Positions 17,920-28,701 of a stretch of 64,000 bases of DNA are shown here, in pieces (position 1 is the first letter of the stretch; every line of letters begins with the position of its first letter). Source of the DNA: Bordetella sp. H567 (lineage in GTDB: Bacteria > Pseudomonadota > Gammaproteobacteria > Burkholderiales > Burkholderiaceae_B); contig NZ_CP012334.1 in the NCBI RefSeq assembly GCF_001704295.1, positions 1,872,084 through 1,936,083 on the forward strand, written 5' to 3'. The notes below the pieces were generated by a model. The model had not been told where the DNA came from. It was given only the letters and a program-made list of their open reading frames with translations, and ran no database searches. Both the position numbers and the translations under genes were made by a program.

Positions 17920-18686
17920 TGCGCTTCGACGTCGTGACCCTGTTCCCCGACATGTTCGCGGTCGTGCGGGATCTGGGGGTGACCGGCCGCGCCCACGGGC
18001 AGGGCCTGTGGAATCTGCAAACGTGGAATCCGCGCGACTTTACCCACGACGTCCATCGCACCGTGGACGATCGCCCGTATGGGGGCGGCCCGGGCATGGT
18101 CATGATGGCCGCACCGCTCGCGTCCGCCGTTCAGGCAGCCCGCGCGCGCAGGGCCGCCGATGCGGTGGCTCCCGCGCCCATCATCCTGCTGTCGCCCACC
18201 GGACGCCGGTTCGACCAGCCGCGCGCCCAGTCGCTGGCCGCTTCGGCCGGCGCGATCTTCATCTGCGGCCGCTATGAAGGCATAGATCAACGCTTCATCG
18301 ACCGTCATGTCGACGAAGAGCTCTCTCTTGGCGATTTCGTGTTGTCGGGCGGCGAACTCGCCGCCCTGGCGATCATGGACGCCGCCGTGCGCTTACTGCC
18401 TGGCGTCCTGAACGACGATGAATCCGCCGTGCAGGATTCCTTCAATCCGGCCTTGTCCGGCCTGCTGGACAGCCCTCACTACACCCGGCCTGAGGTCTAC
18501 GAAGGCGAGGCGGTGCCCGCGCCGCTGCTGTCGGGCCATCACGCCAATATCGCCCGCTGGCGGCGCGAACAATCCCTGCGCCTGACGGCCGCGCGCCGGC
18601 CCGATTTGATCGAGCGTGCGCGCGAGCAAGGCTGGCTCACCCCGCAGGACGAACGCTTCCTCAAGACGCTGACGCCGGACAGCTAG
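17919..18686 (+). CDS. trmD: tRNA (guanine-37-N1)-methyltransferase
   Basis: A 255-residue SPOUT methyltransferase that makes m1G37 in tRNAs and so prevents +1 frameshifting. It begins [13 protein letters not shown]. The knot region shows [11 protein letters not shown], the AdoMet loop [13 protein letters not shown], and [16 protein letters not shown]. Length is normal. Translation overlaps rimM by one base. In most proteobacteria rplS (L19) follows in the same operon; here the gene ends in an inverted repeat and the next gene, valS, is convergent. Confidence 0.97.
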   Translation: MRFDVVTLFPDMFAVVRDLGVTGRAHGQGLWNLQTWNPRDFTHDVHRTVDDRPYGGGPGMVMMAAPLASAVQAARARRAADAVAPAPIILLSPTGRRFDQPRAQSLAASAGAIFICGRYEGIDQRFIDRHVDEELSLGDFVLSGGELAALAIMDAAVRLLPGVLNDDESAVQDSFNPALSGLLDSPHYTRPEVYEGEAVPAPLLSGHHANIARWRREQSLRLTAARRPDLIERAREQGWLTPQDERFLKTLTPDS

Positions 18687-18707
18687 GGCCTGTTGACAGG
18701 CCCTAGC
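18682..18707 (+). terminator. Long perfect stem-loop at the trmD stop codon
   Basis: GCTAGGGCCTG (18682-18692) and CAGGCCCTAGC (18697-18707) form an 11-bp stem with the loop TTGA; the stem includes the TAG stop. No T-tract follows, so it may act as a 3'-end stabiliser or bidirectional attenuator rather than a classical terminator. Confidence 0.6.
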
Positions 18708-18752
18708 CGATTACGCTGACGTCCGGCGTCCCGCGGCACGCAGCCGGCGGGT

Positions 18753-18916
18753 TTGCACCCAGTCCGGCGATCGGCACCCGCCCAACGATCCGCACCCACC
18801 GCAGCGATCGGCATCCGCCGGGCGATCGGCATCACGCCAGAGATCGGCATCCCGCCGGCGGTTTGCATCCCCCCAGCGATCGGCATCCCCTCGGCGGTTG
18901 GCACGCGCCCTCGGCG
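18753..18916. repeat. 18-19 bp degenerate tandem repeat array between trmD and valS
   Basis: Nine consecutive units of 18 or 19 bp with approximate consensus CGGCATCCCGCCAGCGAT on the plus strand. Most end in CGAT or CGGT and share a central GCAT or GCAC. Unit starts are about 18753, 18772, 18790, 18809, 18827, 18845, 18863, 18881 and 18899. On the minus strand they read as six-residue MPIAGG-like repeats, but without a credible gene. There are no unique spacers, so it is not CRISPR. Confidence 0.9.
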
Positions 18917-18923
18917 AGGGCGC
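18905..18923 (-). terminator. Stem-loop just downstream of valS
   Basis: GCGCCCTC (18905-18912), loop GGC, GAGGGCGC (18916-18923): an 8-bp GC-rich hairpin about 15 bases past the valS stop on the minus strand. It lacks a T-tract, so termination is tentative. Confidence 0.4.
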
Positions 18924-18937
18924 CCCTCCCGCCGGCC

Positions 18938-21811
18938 TCAGTTCCCCAGCTTGCCGCGCTGCTCGCGGACCTTGGCCAGGGTTTCGCCGAATTGGCCCAG
19001 GCGCGCCTTTTCCTGTTCGACGACCGCGGCGGGCGCCCGTTGCACGAAGCTGGCATTGGACAACTTGCCGTTGGCCTTGGCGATTTCGCCTTCCAGCCGG
19101 GCGATTTCCTTGTCCAGCCGCGCGCGTTCGGCCACCACGTCGATTTCCACATGCAGCATCAGTCGGGCATCGCCCACCACCTGCACCGGCGCGCCCACGT
19201 CGGGCAGGTCGGCCACCACGTCGACCTGGGTCAGGCGCGCCAGCGCCGCCAGATACGGCGCGTTGCGCGCCAGCAGCTGCGCCGGCCCTTGCGCGATCAA
19301 CGGCACCTTCTGCGCCGGCGATAGATTCATCTCGCCGCGCAGCGCGCGCACGGCCTCGATCTGCGCCTTCAGTTCCGCCACGTCGGCTTCTGCCTGCTTG
19401 TCGACCGCCGCCGGGTTCGGCTGCGGATAAGGCTGGACGCTGATGCTGCCGGCCGCGCCCGCTTGCCGCTTGCCCGCCACCACCGACACCTTCTGCCAGA
19501 GTTCTTCGGTGATGAAGGGAATGATGGGATGCGCCAGGCGCAACACGACCTCCAGCACGCGTATCAACGTGGCGCGCGTGGCGGCCTGCTGTGCCGGCGT
19601 GCCGGTCTGCAGCTGTACCTTGGCCAGCTCGACGTACCAGTCGCAGTACTCGTCCCAGATGAAGCGGTACAGCGCATTGGCGATGTTGTCGAAACGATAA
19701 TCGGCGAACCCGCGCGCCACTTCGGCCTCCAGCTCCTGCAGCTGGCTGACGATCCAGCGGTCGACGAAGCTGGGCTCGCCGGCCGTCGCGGCCGCATCGT
19801 GGCCTTCGGTATTCATCAGCACGAAACGCGTGGCGTTCCAGAGCTTGTTGCAGAAATTCCGGTAGCCTTCGCAGCGCTTCAGGTCGAAGTTGATGTTGCG
19901 TCCCAGCGTGGCGTAGGCCGCCATCGTGAAACGCAGCGCATCCGCGCCGTATGCCGGGATGCCATCCGGGAATTGCTTGCGGGTGGCCTTTTCGATGTTG
20001 CCGGCCAGCTTGGGATTCATCAGCCCGTAGGTGCGCTTGGCCACCAGCGTTTCAAGATCGACGCCGTCGATGAGGTCCACCGGGTCCAGGGTATTGCCCT
20101 TGGACTTGCTCATTTTCTGGCCTTCCGCGTCGCGGATCAGGCCATGCATGTACACGTGCTTGAAGGGGATTTCGCCCACCAGGTGCGTGGACATCATGAT
20201 CATGCGGGCAACCCAGAAGAAAATGATGTCGAAGCCCGTTACCAGCACGCTGGACGGCAGATAGCGCGCAAGGTCCGGCGTCTTGTCGGGCCAGCCCAGG
20301 TCGGTGAAGGGCACCAGCGCCGACGAAAACCAGGTGTCCAGCACGTCCGGGTCGCGCTCCAGCGGGCCTTCCACGCCTGCCGCGCGGGCCTGTTCCACGG
20401 CGTCCGCCTCGTTGTGGGCGACGAAGACGCTGCCATCCTTGGCGTACCAGGCCGGAATCTGGTGGCCCCACCACAGTTGGCGCGAAATGCACCAATCCTG
20501 GATATTGTCCAGCCACTGGTTGTAGATGGTGGTCCAGTTGTCCGGATAGAAGGTCACGCGGCCTTCGGCAACCACGTCCAGCGCCACCTGCGTGATGCTC
20601 TTGCCGGGATGCCGCGTGCCTTCCGGCGCCGGCTTGCTCATGGCCATGAACCACTGGTCCGTCAGCATGGGTTCCAGGACCACGCCCGTGCGGTCGCCCT
20701 TGGGCTGCATCATCTTGTGCGCCTCGACGCCTTTCAGGTAGCCCTTGGCGTCCAGCTCGGCCACCACCGCCTTGCGCGCCGCGTAGCGCTCCAGGCCGCG
20801 GAACTGCACCGGACCGTTTTCATTGATGTGTGCATCGGGCGTGAAGATCACGATCATCGGCAGGTTGTGCCGCAGCGCGCATGCATAGTCGTTGAAATCA
20901 TGGGCGCCCGTGATCTTGACCACACCCGTGCCGAATTCCGGATCGACGAAATCGTCCGCGATGATGGGGATGTTGCGGTCGCACAGCGGCAGTTCGACCA
21001 GCTTGCCGACCAGATGGCGATAGCGCTCATCGCCCGGATGCACGCACAGCGCGCCGTCGGCCAGCATGGTTTCGGGCCGTGTCGTGGCAATGGTCAGGCC
21101 ACGCAGCGTCACCGTATTGCCTTCCTTGTCCACGATGGTCTGGGGGCCGTCGACGAAGGGGTATTCGATGCGCCACATGTGGCCTTCGGTTTCCTCGGCC
21201 TGCACTTCCAGGTCGGACACCGCCGTCAGGAGCTTGGGATCCCAGTTCACCAGGCGCTTGCCGCGGTAGATCAGTCCTTCCCGGTACAGGCGGACGAAGG
21301 TTTCCACCACGCCGCGGGACATGCGCTCGTCCATGGTGAAATATTCGCGGCCCCAATCCGCCGAGGCCCCCAGCCGGCGGATCTGGCTGGTGATCGTGCT
21401 GCCGGATTGCTGCTTCCATTCCCAGATTTTTTCCACGAACTTTTCACGGCCCAGGTCATGGCGCGAAATGTGCTGAGCGTCCAGCTGGCGCTGGACGACG
21501 ATTTGGGTGGCGATGCCGGCGTGGTCCGTCCCCGGTATCAGCACCGTATCGGCGCCCCGCATGCGGTGGTAGCGCGCCAGCCCATCCATGATGGTCTGGT
21601 TGAAGGCATGCCCCATGTGCAACGTTCCCGTCACGTTGGGCGGGGGAAACTGGATGGCATAGTTGCCCGCGGCATCATTCCCGGGGACGTGCCGCCCGCC
21701 TTCGAAGTACCCGCGCCGCTCCCATTCGGCGTACCAGCGCGCCTCGATTTCGGCGGGTTCGAAGCTTTTGGATAGTTCCTGCGACTCGTTCTGGGGTGCG
21801 GCTTTGTTCAT
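18938..21811 (-). CDS. valS: Valine-tRNA ligase
   Basis: A 957-residue class I synthetase that charges tRNA-Val and hydrolyses Thr/Ala errors. Visible features are [15 protein letters not shown] (HIGH motif), the editing domain with [12 protein letters not shown], the ATP-loop [13 protein letters not shown] (KMSKS), and a C-terminal coiled coil ([19 protein letters not shown]). The start [10 protein letters not shown], the ATG complementary to 21809-21811, was chosen; a frame extension of 17 residues exists upstream. Transcription is convergent with trmD and divergent from ndk. Confidence 0.97.
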   Translation of the reverse strand: MNKAAPQNESQELSKSFEPAEIEARWYAEWERRGYFEGGRHVPGNDAAGNYAIQFPPPNVTGTLHMGHAFNQTIMDGLARYHRMRGADTVLIPGTDHAGIATQIVVQRQLDAQHISRHDLGREKFVEKIWEWKQQSGSTITSQIRRLGASADWGREYFTMDERMSRGVVETFVRLYREGLIYRGKRLVNWDPKLLTAVSDLEVQAEETEGHMWRIEYPFVDGPQTIVDKEGNTVTLRGLTIATTRPETMLADGALCVHPGDERYRHLVGKLVELPLCDRNIPIIADDFVDPEFGTGVVKITGAHDFNDYACALRHNLPMIVIFTPDAHINENGPVQFRGLERYAARKAVVAELDAKGYLKGVEAHKMMQPKGDRTGVVLEPMLTDQWFMAMSKPAPEGTRHPGKSITQVALDVVAEGRVTFYPDNWTTIYNQWLDNIQDWCISRQLWWGHQIPAWYAKDGSVFVAHNEADAVEQARAAGVEGPLERDPDVLDTWFSSALVPFTDLGWPDKTPDLARYLPSSVLVTGFDIIFFWVARMIMMSTHLVGEIPFKHVYMHGLIRDAEGQKMSKSKGNTLDPVDLIDGVDLETLVAKRTYGLMNPKLAGNIEKATRKQFPDGIPAYGADALRFTMAAYATLGRNINFDLKRCEGYRNFCNKLWNATRFVLMNTEGHDAAATAGEPSFVDRWIVSQLQELEAEVARGFADYRFDNIANALYRFIWDEYCDWYVELAKVQLQTGTPAQQAATRATLIRVLEVVLRLAHPIIPFITEELWQKVSVVAGKRQAGAAGSISVQPYPQPNPAAVDKQAEADVAELKAQIEAVRALRGEMNLSPAQKVPLIAQGPAQLLARNAPYLAALARLTQVDVVADLPDVGAPVQVVGDARLMLHVEIDVVAERARLDKEIARLEGEIAKANGKLSNASFVQRAPAAVVEQEKARLGQFGETLAKVREQRGKLGN

Positions 21812-21878
21812 TGCGCGATTCCGGCTGACTGACGGCCCCGGGGGCTGTTTCACACGGGGCAAACCTGCAATTTTAAGA

Positions 21879-21907
21879 TGTAGACGCCAATCGCGGCGTG
21901 CTAGAAT
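21879..21907 (+). promoter_or_regulatory. Promoter for the ndk operon
   Basis: TAGAAT at 21902-21907, preceded at 17 bp by a weak -35 TGTAGA (21879-21884). The transcript would start near 21914 and lead into ndk at 21958. Confidence 0.5.
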
Positions 21908-21957
21908 GTCCGGTTACTGTAAACCACGTAGAAGTCCCTGTTTTTATTGGAGTTTTC

Positions 21958-22383
21958 ATGTCCACCGAACGTACCCTCTCGATCATCAAGCCCGACGCCG
22001 TGGCCAAGAATGTTATCGGCCAGATCGTGGCCCGTTTCGAGCAGGCCGGCCTGAAGGTCATCGCCGCGCGCATGCAGCAATTGTCGCGCGCCGATGCCGA
22101 ACGCTTCTACGCCGTCCACAAGGCACGTCCCTTCTTCAAGGACCTGGTCGATTTCATGGTTTCCGGCCCGGTCTTCGTGCAGGTGCTGGAAGGTGAAGGC
22201 GCCATCGCCAAGAACCGCGACCTGATGGGCGCGACCGACCCCAAGAAGGCCGAACGCGGCACCATCCGCGCCGACTTCGCCGACAGCATCGATGCCAACG
22301 CCGTGCACGGTTCGGATGCGCCCGAAACGGCCGCCGTCGAAATCGCCTTCTTCTTCCCCGAAATCAACATCCACAGCCGCTGA
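21958..22383 (+). CDS. ndk: Nucleoside diphosphate kinase
   Basis: A 141-residue enzyme that equalises NTP and dNTP pools by ping-pong phosphate transfer. It starts [15 protein letters not shown]. The phosphorylated histidine lies in [12 protein letters not shown], and the Kpn loop region is [12 protein letters not shown]. Length is exactly that of bacterial Ndk. It is the first gene of the ndk-rlmN-rodZ-ispG-hisS-yfgM-bamB-der run; TTGGAG at 21947-21952 precedes the ATG. Confidence 0.98.
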   Translation: MSTERTLSIIKPDAVAKNVIGQIVARFEQAGLKVIAARMQQLSRADAERFYAVHKARPFFKDLVDFMVSGPVFVQVLEGEGAIAKNRDLMGATDPKKAERGTIRADFADSIDANAVHGSDAPETAAVEIAFFFPEINIHSR

Positions 22384-22403
22384 TCGCGGTTTTTGCCGAC
22401 GTC

Positions 22404-23642
22404 ATGAACGATAGCGAACGTGTCAACCTGCTGGGCCTGGATGGCGCCGAGCTGACTGCCCTGGTGCAGCGCTGGGGCGGCAAGCCTTTTCGCGCCCGGC
22501 AGCTGCAGCGCTGGGTGCACCAGCGCGGCGCCGACACGTTCGACGCCATGACCGACCTGGCGCGCGATTTCCGCGCCCAGCTGGCGCGGGAATGCACCGT
22601 CCAGGCCCTGCCCGTCGTCACGGAGCAGAAATCCACCGACGGCACCCGCAAGTGGCTGTTCGACGTGGGGCAGGGCAATGCCATCGAAACCGTCTTCATT
22701 CCCGAGGACGACCGCGGCACGCTCTGCATCTCCAGCCAGGCAGGCTGCACCGTGGCCTGCCGTTTCTGTTCCACCGGCCACCAGGGCTTCAACCGCAACC
22801 TCCACGCCAGCGAAATCATCGGCCAGCTATGGTGGGCGCGTAAAACCCTGGAAGCCGACCTGGCCAGTGCCCGCCTGCCGTCCGCCAAGCCGGATGCCGC
22901 CGCACCGGCCGACGCCCGCGTGGTCAGCAACGTCGTGATGATGGGCATGGGCGAACCCCTGCTCAACTACGACCAGGTGCTGACCTCGCTGCGCCTGATG
23001 CTGGACGACAATGCCTACGGGCTGTCGCGGCGCCGTGTCACCGTGTCGACCTCCGGCGTGGTCCCCATGATGGACCGCCTGGCGCGCGACTGCCCGGTCG
23101 CGCTCGCGGTTTCCCTGCATGCGCCCAACGACGCGCTGCGCGATGAACTCGTGCCGCTGAACCGCAAGTATCCGCTGGCGGAACTCCTGGCGGCCTGCAA
23201 TCGCTACCTCGAACACGCGCCGCGCGACTTCATCACTTTCGAATATGTCATGCTCGACGGCGTCAACGATGCCGACGAGCATGCCCGGGAATTGATCCGC
23301 ATTGCCGCGCAAGTGCGCTGCAAGATCAACCTCATTCCGTTCAATCCGTTTCCGCAATCCGGCCTGAAGCGCTCGCCTTCCGCGCGCGTCCGGCTTTTTG
23401 CGCAACGCCTGATGGACGCGGGTGTCGTGACGACCGTGCGCAAGACGCGCGGCGACGACATCGACGCGGCCTGCGGGCAGCTGGCCGGCGAAGTGCGCGA
23501 CCGGACCCGCATCACCGAGCGGATCGCCGCCGAACGGCAGGCCATTCCCATCAAGCAGGTATATGCCGGTGCGCGGCCGTCCGAAGGGCGGCCTGCCTCC
23601 CCCGAGGAGGACTCGCGCACCGACAGGAGGGTAGTACATTGA
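22404..23642 (+). CDS. rlmN: 23S rRNA/tRNA (adenine-C2)-methyltransferase RlmN
   Basis: A 412-residue radical-SAM enzyme that makes 2-methyladenosine at 23S A2503 and at A37 of some tRNAs. The 4Fe-4S motif is [12 protein letters not shown] (C-X3-C-X2-C). Other family motifs are [25 protein letters not shown] and [10 protein letters not shown]. Length is slightly above average because of an Ala/Asp-rich insertion ([12 protein letters not shown]) before the GMGEP motif and a C-terminal tail. It follows ndk by 20 bases. The stop overlaps the TTG start of the next gene. Confidence 0.96.
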   Translation: MNDSERVNLLGLDGAELTALVQRWGGKPFRARQLQRWVHQRGADTFDAMTDLARDFRAQLARECTVQALPVVTEQKSTDGTRKWLFDVGQGNAIETVFIPEDDRGTLCISSQAGCTVACRFCSTGHQGFNRNLHASEIIGQLWWARKTLEADLASARLPSAKPDAAAPADARVVSNVVMMGMGEPLLNYDQVLTSLRLMLDDNAYGLSRRRVTVSTSGVVPMMDRLARDCPVALAVSLHAPNDALRDELVPLNRKYPLAELLAACNRYLEHAPRDFITFEYVMLDGVNDADEHARELIRIAAQVRCKINLIPFNPFPQSGLKRSPSARVRLFAQRLMDAGVVTTVRKTRGDDIDAACGQLAGEVRDRTRITERIAAERQAIPIKQVYAGARPSEGRPASPEEDSRTDRRVVH

Positions 23643-24133
23643 CCGACAATGCCACGACGTCCGTTTCCACCTCGCCCGGCAAGGATGCCGCCGGTGAACA
23701 TGCGGTGGGCGGCGCGCTGCGGGCGTTGCGCGTGAACAAGGGCTGGTCGCTCGACGAAGTCGCCAGCCGCATCAAGTTCGCGCCGCGCCAGATCGCCGCC
23801 CTGGAGGAAGAGCGCTGGGCCGATCTTCCCAAGGGCATTTCGCTGCGCGGCCTGATCCGCAGCTATGCGCGCCTGCTGGGCGCCGATCCCGAAGCCATCA
23901 TCGCCTCGCTGGAGCCGCAGATGCGCGGCGCCGCGCCGGCACGCCTCGCCACCCAGGGCGCGCTGCAGTCGCCGCGCGGCACCTTGCCCGCCGAAGAGGA
24001 ACGCAGTTCTTCGTCCTGGGGCTGGCTGATCGTCATTCTGCTCGTTATCGCCGCGGCGTTGGCCTATGGCCTCTGGCAGGGTTGGTTGCCCGCCCACTGG
24101 TTACCCAGCTGGCTGTCCCGCGCGGGGCATTGA
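23639..24133 (+). CDS. Short RodZ-like protein (HTH plus one membrane helix)
   Basis: A 164-residue protein. Residues 23-90 are an HTH_25 domain ([20 protein letters not shown] ... [13 protein letters not shown]), as in RodZ, which binds MreB. A single membrane helix lies at about 126-147 ([20 protein letters not shown]). The periplasmic part is only about 15 residues, so the DUF4115 domain of full-length RodZ (about 330 residues in E. coli) is missing. Position between rlmN and ispG is the usual rodZ position. The TTG start at 23639 overlaps the rlmN stop. Confidence 0.8.
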   Translation: MTDNATTSVSTSPGKDAAGEHAVGGALRALRVNKGWSLDEVASRIKFAPRQIAALEEERWADLPKGISLRGLIRSYARLLGADPEAIIASLEPQMRGAAPARLATQGALQSPRGTLPAEEERSSSSWGWLIVILLVIAAALAYGLWQGWLPAHWLPSWLSRAGH

Positions 24134-24215
24134 CCGCGGGCCGCCGGCGCATCACCGTCCATCGACGCCCCTCCGCTTTCCCTCAGGCTCCATTACCGCG
24201 TTTCGCCATTTCGCC

Positions 24216-25502
24216 ATGCAAGATTCGCCATCGCCCTGCCAGGATCAAGCGCCCCCGCCCGTGGGGCCCGCGTCCCGCCACGCCACGCGCGCCGTGCGGA
24301 TCCGATGGCGCGGCCGCGCCGTGACCGTCGGCGGCGATGCGCCGGTGGTCGTGCAGTCCATGACCAACACCGACACCGCCGACGCCATCGCCACGGCCAT
24401 CCAGGTGCGCGACCTGGCGCAGGCGGGCTCTGAACTGGTGCGCATCACGGTCAACACCCCGGAAGCGGCGCGCGAAGTGCCCGCCATCCGCGAGCAGCTG
24501 GACCGCATGGGGGTGGACGTGCCGCTGGTCGGCGACTTCCACTACAACGGCCACAAGCTGCTGACCCAGTTTCCGGAATGCGCACAGGCCTTGTCCAAAT
24601 ACCGCATCAACCCGGGCAATATGGGCGGGGGCAAAAAGCGTGACGACAACTTCGCGCAGATGATCGAGGTCGCTTGCCGCCACGGCAAACCCGTGCGCAT
24701 CGGCGTGAACTGGGGCAGCCTGGACCACGAACTCATGGCGCGCAAGATGGACGAGAACAATCTGCGCGCCACGCCCTGGGAGGCGCAAGCGGTGATGCGC
24801 GATGCCCTGGTCGTTTCCGCCATCAGCAATGCGCGCCGCGCGGAAGAACTGGGCCTGGCGGGCGACAAGATCATCCTGTCCTGCAAGGTCAGCCATGTGC
24901 AGGACCTCATCGCGGTGTACCGCGACCTGGCCGCGCGGTGCGACTATCCGCTGCACCTGGGGCTGACCGAAGCCGGCATGGGCAGCAAGGGCATCGTCGC
25001 CTCGACCGCCGCGCTGGCGGTGCTGCTGCAGGAAGGCATAGGCGACACCATCCGCATCTCGCTTACCCCAGAACCCGGCGGCGATCGCACCCGTGAAGTC
25101 GTCGTGGCGCAGGAAATCCTGCAAAGCATGGGATTGCGCGCATTCACCCCCATGGTGGTGGCCTGCCCGGGATGCGGCCGCACCAGCAGCACGGTGTTCC
25201 AGGAACTGGCCGACAGCATCCAGTCGTACCTGCGTCGCCAGATGCCGGTGTGGCGCACCCGCTATCCCGGCGTGGAAAGCATGAACGTCGCCGTCATGGG
25301 CTGTGTGGTCAACGGTCCGGGCGAAAGCCGCCATGCCGATATCGGAATCAGCCTGCCCGGCACGGGCGAGGTTCCCGCCGCCCCGGTGTTCATCGATGGC
25401 GAGCGCACCGTGACGCTCAAGGGCGACCATATCGCCGAGGAATTCCAGGCGATCGTCGAAAACTACGTGGCGCGCCGCTACGGCTCGCAGGTCTCACAAT
25501 AA
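24216..25502 (+). CDS. ispG: 4-hydroxy-3-methylbut-2-enyl-diphosphate synthase
   Basis: A 428-residue enzyme of the MEP isoprenoid pathway that converts MEcPP to HMBPP using a 4Fe-4S cluster. The TIM-barrel half contains [14 protein letters not shown] and FHYNGHKLL. Cluster ligands are in [14 protein letters not shown] and [10 protein letters not shown] (third Cys). The N-terminal 28 residues are Pro/Gln-rich and variable. The ATG at 24216 was chosen; a longer open frame only overlaps the rodZ-like gene. Confidence 0.97.
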   Translation: MQDSPSPCQDQAPPPVGPASRHATRAVRIRWRGRAVTVGGDAPVVVQSMTNTDTADAIATAIQVRDLAQAGSELVRITVNTPEAAREVPAIREQLDRMGVDVPLVGDFHYNGHKLLTQFPECAQALSKYRINPGNMGGGKKRDDNFAQMIEVACRHGKPVRIGVNWGSLDHELMARKMDENNLRATPWEAQAVMRDALVVSAISNARRAEELGLAGDKIILSCKVSHVQDLIAVYRDLAARCDYPLHLGLTEAGMGSKGIVASTAALAVLLQEGIGDTIRISLTPEPGGDRTREVVVAQEILQSMGLRAFTPMVVACPGCGRTSSTVFQELADSIQSYLRRQMPVWRTRYPGVESMNVAVMGCVVNGPGESRHADIGISLPGTGEVPAAPVFIDGERTVTLKGDHIAEEFQAIVENYVARRYGSQVSQ

Positions 25503-25554
25503 AAGAAAGGTACGGCGCCCCGGCGCGGCTGACGCCACGGGCGCGCATCACGAC

Positions 25555-26823
25555 ATGACGCAAGCTTTCCAGAAAGTCACCGCCATCCGCGGCATGAACG
25601 ATGTCCTGCCCGGCGTGGGCGCCCGGTGGGAGCAGTTCGAGGAAATCGTCCGGAACTGGCTGCACGCCTATGGTTATCGCAATGTGCGCACGCCCGTCCT
25701 GGAACACACGCGCCTGTTCGCGCGCGGCATCGGCGAAGTCACCGACATCGTCGAAAAAGAGATGTACACCTTCACCGACGCGCTGAACGGCGAATCGCTG
25801 ACGATGCGCCCGGAGATGACCGCCGGCATCGTGCGCGCGTCCATCGAGCACAATCTGCTGTACGACCGCCCGCACCGCGTGTATTCACTGGGTCCGGTCT
25901 TCCGCCATGAACGCCCGCAGCGCGGCCGTTACCGCCAGTTCCACCAGATCGACGTCGAAGCGCTGGGCTTCGCCGGCCCGGATGTCGATGCCGAGCTCAT
26001 CGTCATGCTGGCGCGCCTGTGGAAACTGCTGGGCCTGACCGACGTGCGGCTGGAACTCAATTCCCTGGGCCAGCCGGCCGAACGTGCCGCGCATCGGGCC
26101 GCGCTGATCGAACACCTGGAAAAGCACCGCGACGTCCTGGACGAAGACGGCCAGCGCCGCATGTACACCAACCCGCTGCGCGTGCTCGATACCAAGAATC
26201 CCGCCATGCAGGCCATGGCCGACAGCGCGCCGCGGCTATTCGATTTCCTGGGCGACGAATCGCGCGCGCACTTCGACGGCGTGCGTCAGCGGCTGGACGA
26301 CGCCGGCATCGCCTATCGCCTGAATCCCCGGCTGGTGCGCGGGCTGGATTACTACAACCTCACCGTCTTCGAGTGGGTCACGGACCGCCTCGGCGCACAG
26401 GGCACGGTGTGCGGCGGCGGCCGCTACGACGGGCTGATCGAACTGCTGGGCGGCAAGCCGGCGCCGGCCGTCGGCTTTGCCATCGGCATGGAGCGCCTGC
26501 TGGACCTCTGGGACCAGACCGTCCCGGCGGAACCGACGCCCGAATGCGACGTCTACGTGGTGCACCAGGGCGAAGAGGCACAGCGCCTGGCGGCCAAGGT
26601 CGGGGAGCAACTGCGCGATGCCGGACTTTCCGTTATCGTCCACGCCGGCGCGGCCAGCTTCAAGTCGCAGTTCAAGCGTGCCGACGCCAGTGGTGCCCGG
26701 CTTGCGGTTATCCTTGGCGCCGACGAAGTGGCGGCCGGTACGGCGGGCATCAAGCCCTTGCGCGGCGAAGACGCGCAGCGGCAGGTGCCGCTTGCGGAAC
26801 TGGCGCAGGCGCTGCGCGGATAG
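25555..26823 (+). CDS. hisS: Histidine-tRNA ligase
   Basis: A 422-residue class II synthetase. Motif 1 and catalytic regions include [40 protein letters not shown] (motif 2), [14 protein letters not shown] and CGGGRYDGL (histidine-binding). A C-terminal anticodon domain begins about residue 325 (CDVYVVHQG). Length is normal. It lies between ispG and a yfgM-like gene, as in E. coli. Confidence 0.97.
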   Translation: MTQAFQKVTAIRGMNDVLPGVGARWEQFEEIVRNWLHAYGYRNVRTPVLEHTRLFARGIGEVTDIVEKEMYTFTDALNGESLTMRPEMTAGIVRASIEHNLLYDRPHRVYSLGPVFRHERPQRGRYRQFHQIDVEALGFAGPDVDAELIVMLARLWKLLGLTDVRLELNSLGQPAERAAHRAALIEHLEKHRDVLDEDGQRRMYTNPLRVLDTKNPAMQAMADSAPRLFDFLGDESRAHFDGVRQRLDDAGIAYRLNPRLVRGLDYYNLTVFEWVTDRLGAQGTVCGGGRYDGLIELLGGKPAPAVGFAIGMERLLDLWDQTVPAEPTPECDVYVVHQGEEAQRLAAKVGEQLRDAGLSVIVHAGAASFKSQFKRADASGARLAVILGADEVAAGTAGIKPLRGEDAQRQVPLAELAQALRG

Positions 26824-26879
26824 CGGCCCGGCCGCCGGCCCGGTTTTTTGAAAATGGTGATTCGGCAGGACATGTGAGC

Positions 26880-27518
26880 ATGGCATACGATCTCGAAGAA
26901 CAGGAAAAACTCGACGCGTTGAAAGCCTGGTGGGCGCGCTACGGCCTGCTGGTTTCCATCGTCGTCGCGGTGTGCGCCATCTCCTATGGCGGCTGGATGG
27001 GCTGGCAGGCCTATCAGGCGCATGCCAGCCGGCAGGCCATGGGGTATTTCGAGGCGCTGGAAGACGCCGCCCGCCTGGGCGGCGCCGACGCCACCGCCCG
27101 CATCAAGGCCGCGGCCGGCACCTTGCGCGACGACTATCCCAACACGGGCTATGCGGCTCGCGGCGTGCTTGTCGCCGCACAGGCCCTGCAAGCGCAGAAC
27201 GACGTGCAGGGGGCGCGCGAACAGCTCGAATGGCTGGCCTCCCAGCGCAAGCAGCCGGCCCTGCAGCCGGTGGCCAAGCTGCGCCTGGCCGGCCTGTTGC
27301 TGGACCAGAAGCAATACGATGCCGCGCTGGCCCAGCTGCAGGATCCTCCGCCGGCATTCGCCGCCCTGTACGCCGATCGCCGCGGCGACATCCTTGCGGC
27401 CCAAGGCAAGGTCCAGGAGGCGCGCGCCGCCTGGCAAAGCGCCATCGACGGCCTGGGTGCGGCGAATCCGCTGACCCCCGTCGTGCGATTGAAACTCGAT
27501 GCCCTGAGCGGAGCCTGA
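26880..27518 (+). CDS. YfgM-family TPR membrane protein
   Basis: A 212-residue single-pass inner-membrane protein with an acidic N-terminus (MAYDLEEQEKLDALKAWW), a membrane helix at about 22-40 (GLLVSIVVAVCAISYGGW), and a periplasmic alpha-helical TPR-like domain (GVLVAAQALQAQNDVQGA, ADRRGDILAAQGKVQEA). In E. coli YfgM associates with the Sec translocon and PpiD and aids periplasmic chaperone networks. The hisS-yfgM-bamB order is conserved. The ATG at 26880 matches homologues; a GTG two codons upstream is possible. Confidence 0.88.
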   Translation: MAYDLEEQEKLDALKAWWARYGLLVSIVVAVCAISYGGWMGWQAYQAHASRQAMGYFEALEDAARLGGADATARIKAAAGTLRDDYPNTGYAARGVLVAAQALQAQNDVQGAREQLEWLASQRKQPALQPVAKLRLAGLLLDQKQYDAALAQLQDPPPAFAALYADRRGDILAAQGKVQEARAAWQSAIDGLGAANPLTPVVRLKLDALSGA

Positions 27519-27523
27519 TTGCG

Positions 27524-28681
27524 ATGTTTACGTTTGCCTTCCGTCGTCCCGTTGTCCTGGCCGCGTGCCTCGTGGCCGTGCTCAGCCTGGGCGCATGCTC
27601 GATGTTCTCCAAGGAGGACGCCCGCTACGACCCGGCGCCCCTGACTGACTACAAGCCTGGCCTGTCCGTGCGCCAGGTCTGGTCCGTTTCCATCGGCAGC
27701 GGCGGAGGCTTCGGCTTCTATCCCTCCGTGGTCGGCGAGTCCGTTTACGCCGCGGCGCCCAATGGCACCGTGGGCAAGTACGACCTGCTCAGCGGCCGTA
27801 CCCTTTGGCGCGCGGACGCCAAGGCGGACCTGACCGCCGGCGCCGGCAGCGACGGCACGACCACCGTCGTGGCGACCAGCGGGGGCGACGTCATCGCTTT
27901 CGACGATACGGGCAAGCAGAAATGGAAAGTGCGCGCCACCAGCGAAGTGGACGAGCCGCCGCTGGTCAACAACGGACTCGTGGTGGTCCGCAGCGGCGAC
28001 TACCGCATCACCGCGTATGACGCCCGCAATGGCGACCGCGTGTGGAGCGTGCAGCGGCCCGGCCCCGCGCTGGCGCTGCGGACCAGCACCCAGATGATCA
28101 TGGCGCAGGGCCTGGTCATCGCCGGCCTGGCCGGCGGCAAGATGATGGCCATCAGCGCCGACAGCGGCAACGTGCAATGGGAAGGCACCGTGGCCACGCC
28201 CAAGGGCGGCAGCGATCTCGAACGTCTGAACGACGTGGTGGGCGCGCCGCGGCTGGTCGGCCCGCTGATGTGCGCGGTCGCCTACCAGGGCCGCATCGTC
28301 TGCTTCGACGTCTCGCAGGGCGGACGCCCGGTCTGGGCCAAGGAGTTTTCCGGCGCCGTCGGCCTGGGCGCGGATGAAAACGCCGTCTATGCGCCCGACT
28401 CGCACAGCGTCGTCCATGCCTACAGCCTGCGCGACGGTACCGAAATGTGGAAGCAGGACGCCCTGCGCAACCGCCACCTGACCGCGCCGGTGCCCATCGG
28501 GCCGGCCATCGCCGTTGGCGATTATGATGGCTATGTGCACTTCCTTTCGCGCACGGACGGCCGTCTGCTCGCACGGCTGTCCGTCGGGGGCAACGCAGTG
28601 CTGTCGCCCCTGCAGACTACCCCCCAAGGCGTGCTGGTCCAGACCGGGAACGGTAATCTGGTCCTGATCGGCACCAACTGA
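27524..28681 (+). CDS. bamB: Outer-membrane assembly lipoprotein BamB
   Basis: A 385-residue lipoprotein of the BAM complex. The signal peptide ends LSLGAC, so Cys25 is lipidated. The rest is an eight-bladed PQQ-like beta-propeller with repeating blades such as GVVYAAA-like strands, [44 protein letters not shown] and [16 protein letters not shown]. It binds BamA through the LPS-facing loop region. The ATG at 27524 starts 5 bases after yfgM, and the gene lies immediately upstream of der. Confidence 0.95.
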   Translation: MFTFAFRRPVVLAACLVAVLSLGACSMFSKEDARYDPAPLTDYKPGLSVRQVWSVSIGSGGGFGFYPSVVGESVYAAAPNGTVGKYDLLSGRTLWRADAKADLTAGAGSDGTTTVVATSGGDVIAFDDTGKQKWKVRATSEVDEPPLVNNGLVVVRSGDYRITAYDARNGDRVWSVQRPGPALALRTSTQMIMAQGLVIAGLAGGKMMAISADSGNVQWEGTVATPKGGSDLERLNDVVGAPRLVGPLMCAVAYQGRIVCFDVSQGGRPVWAKEFSGAVGLGADENAVYAPDSHSVVHAYSLRDGTEMWKQDALRNRHLTAPVPIGPAIAVGDYDGYVHFLSRTDGRLLARLSVGGNAVLSPLQTTPQGVLVQTGNGNLVLIGTN

Positions 28682-28701
28682 ACCCCAACCGCTTCCCATC
28701 C

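Noticed and set aside
18753-18916. Repeat array considered as CRISPR
   Set aside because: Units are contiguous, 18-19 bp, without unique spacers, and no cas genes are nearby.
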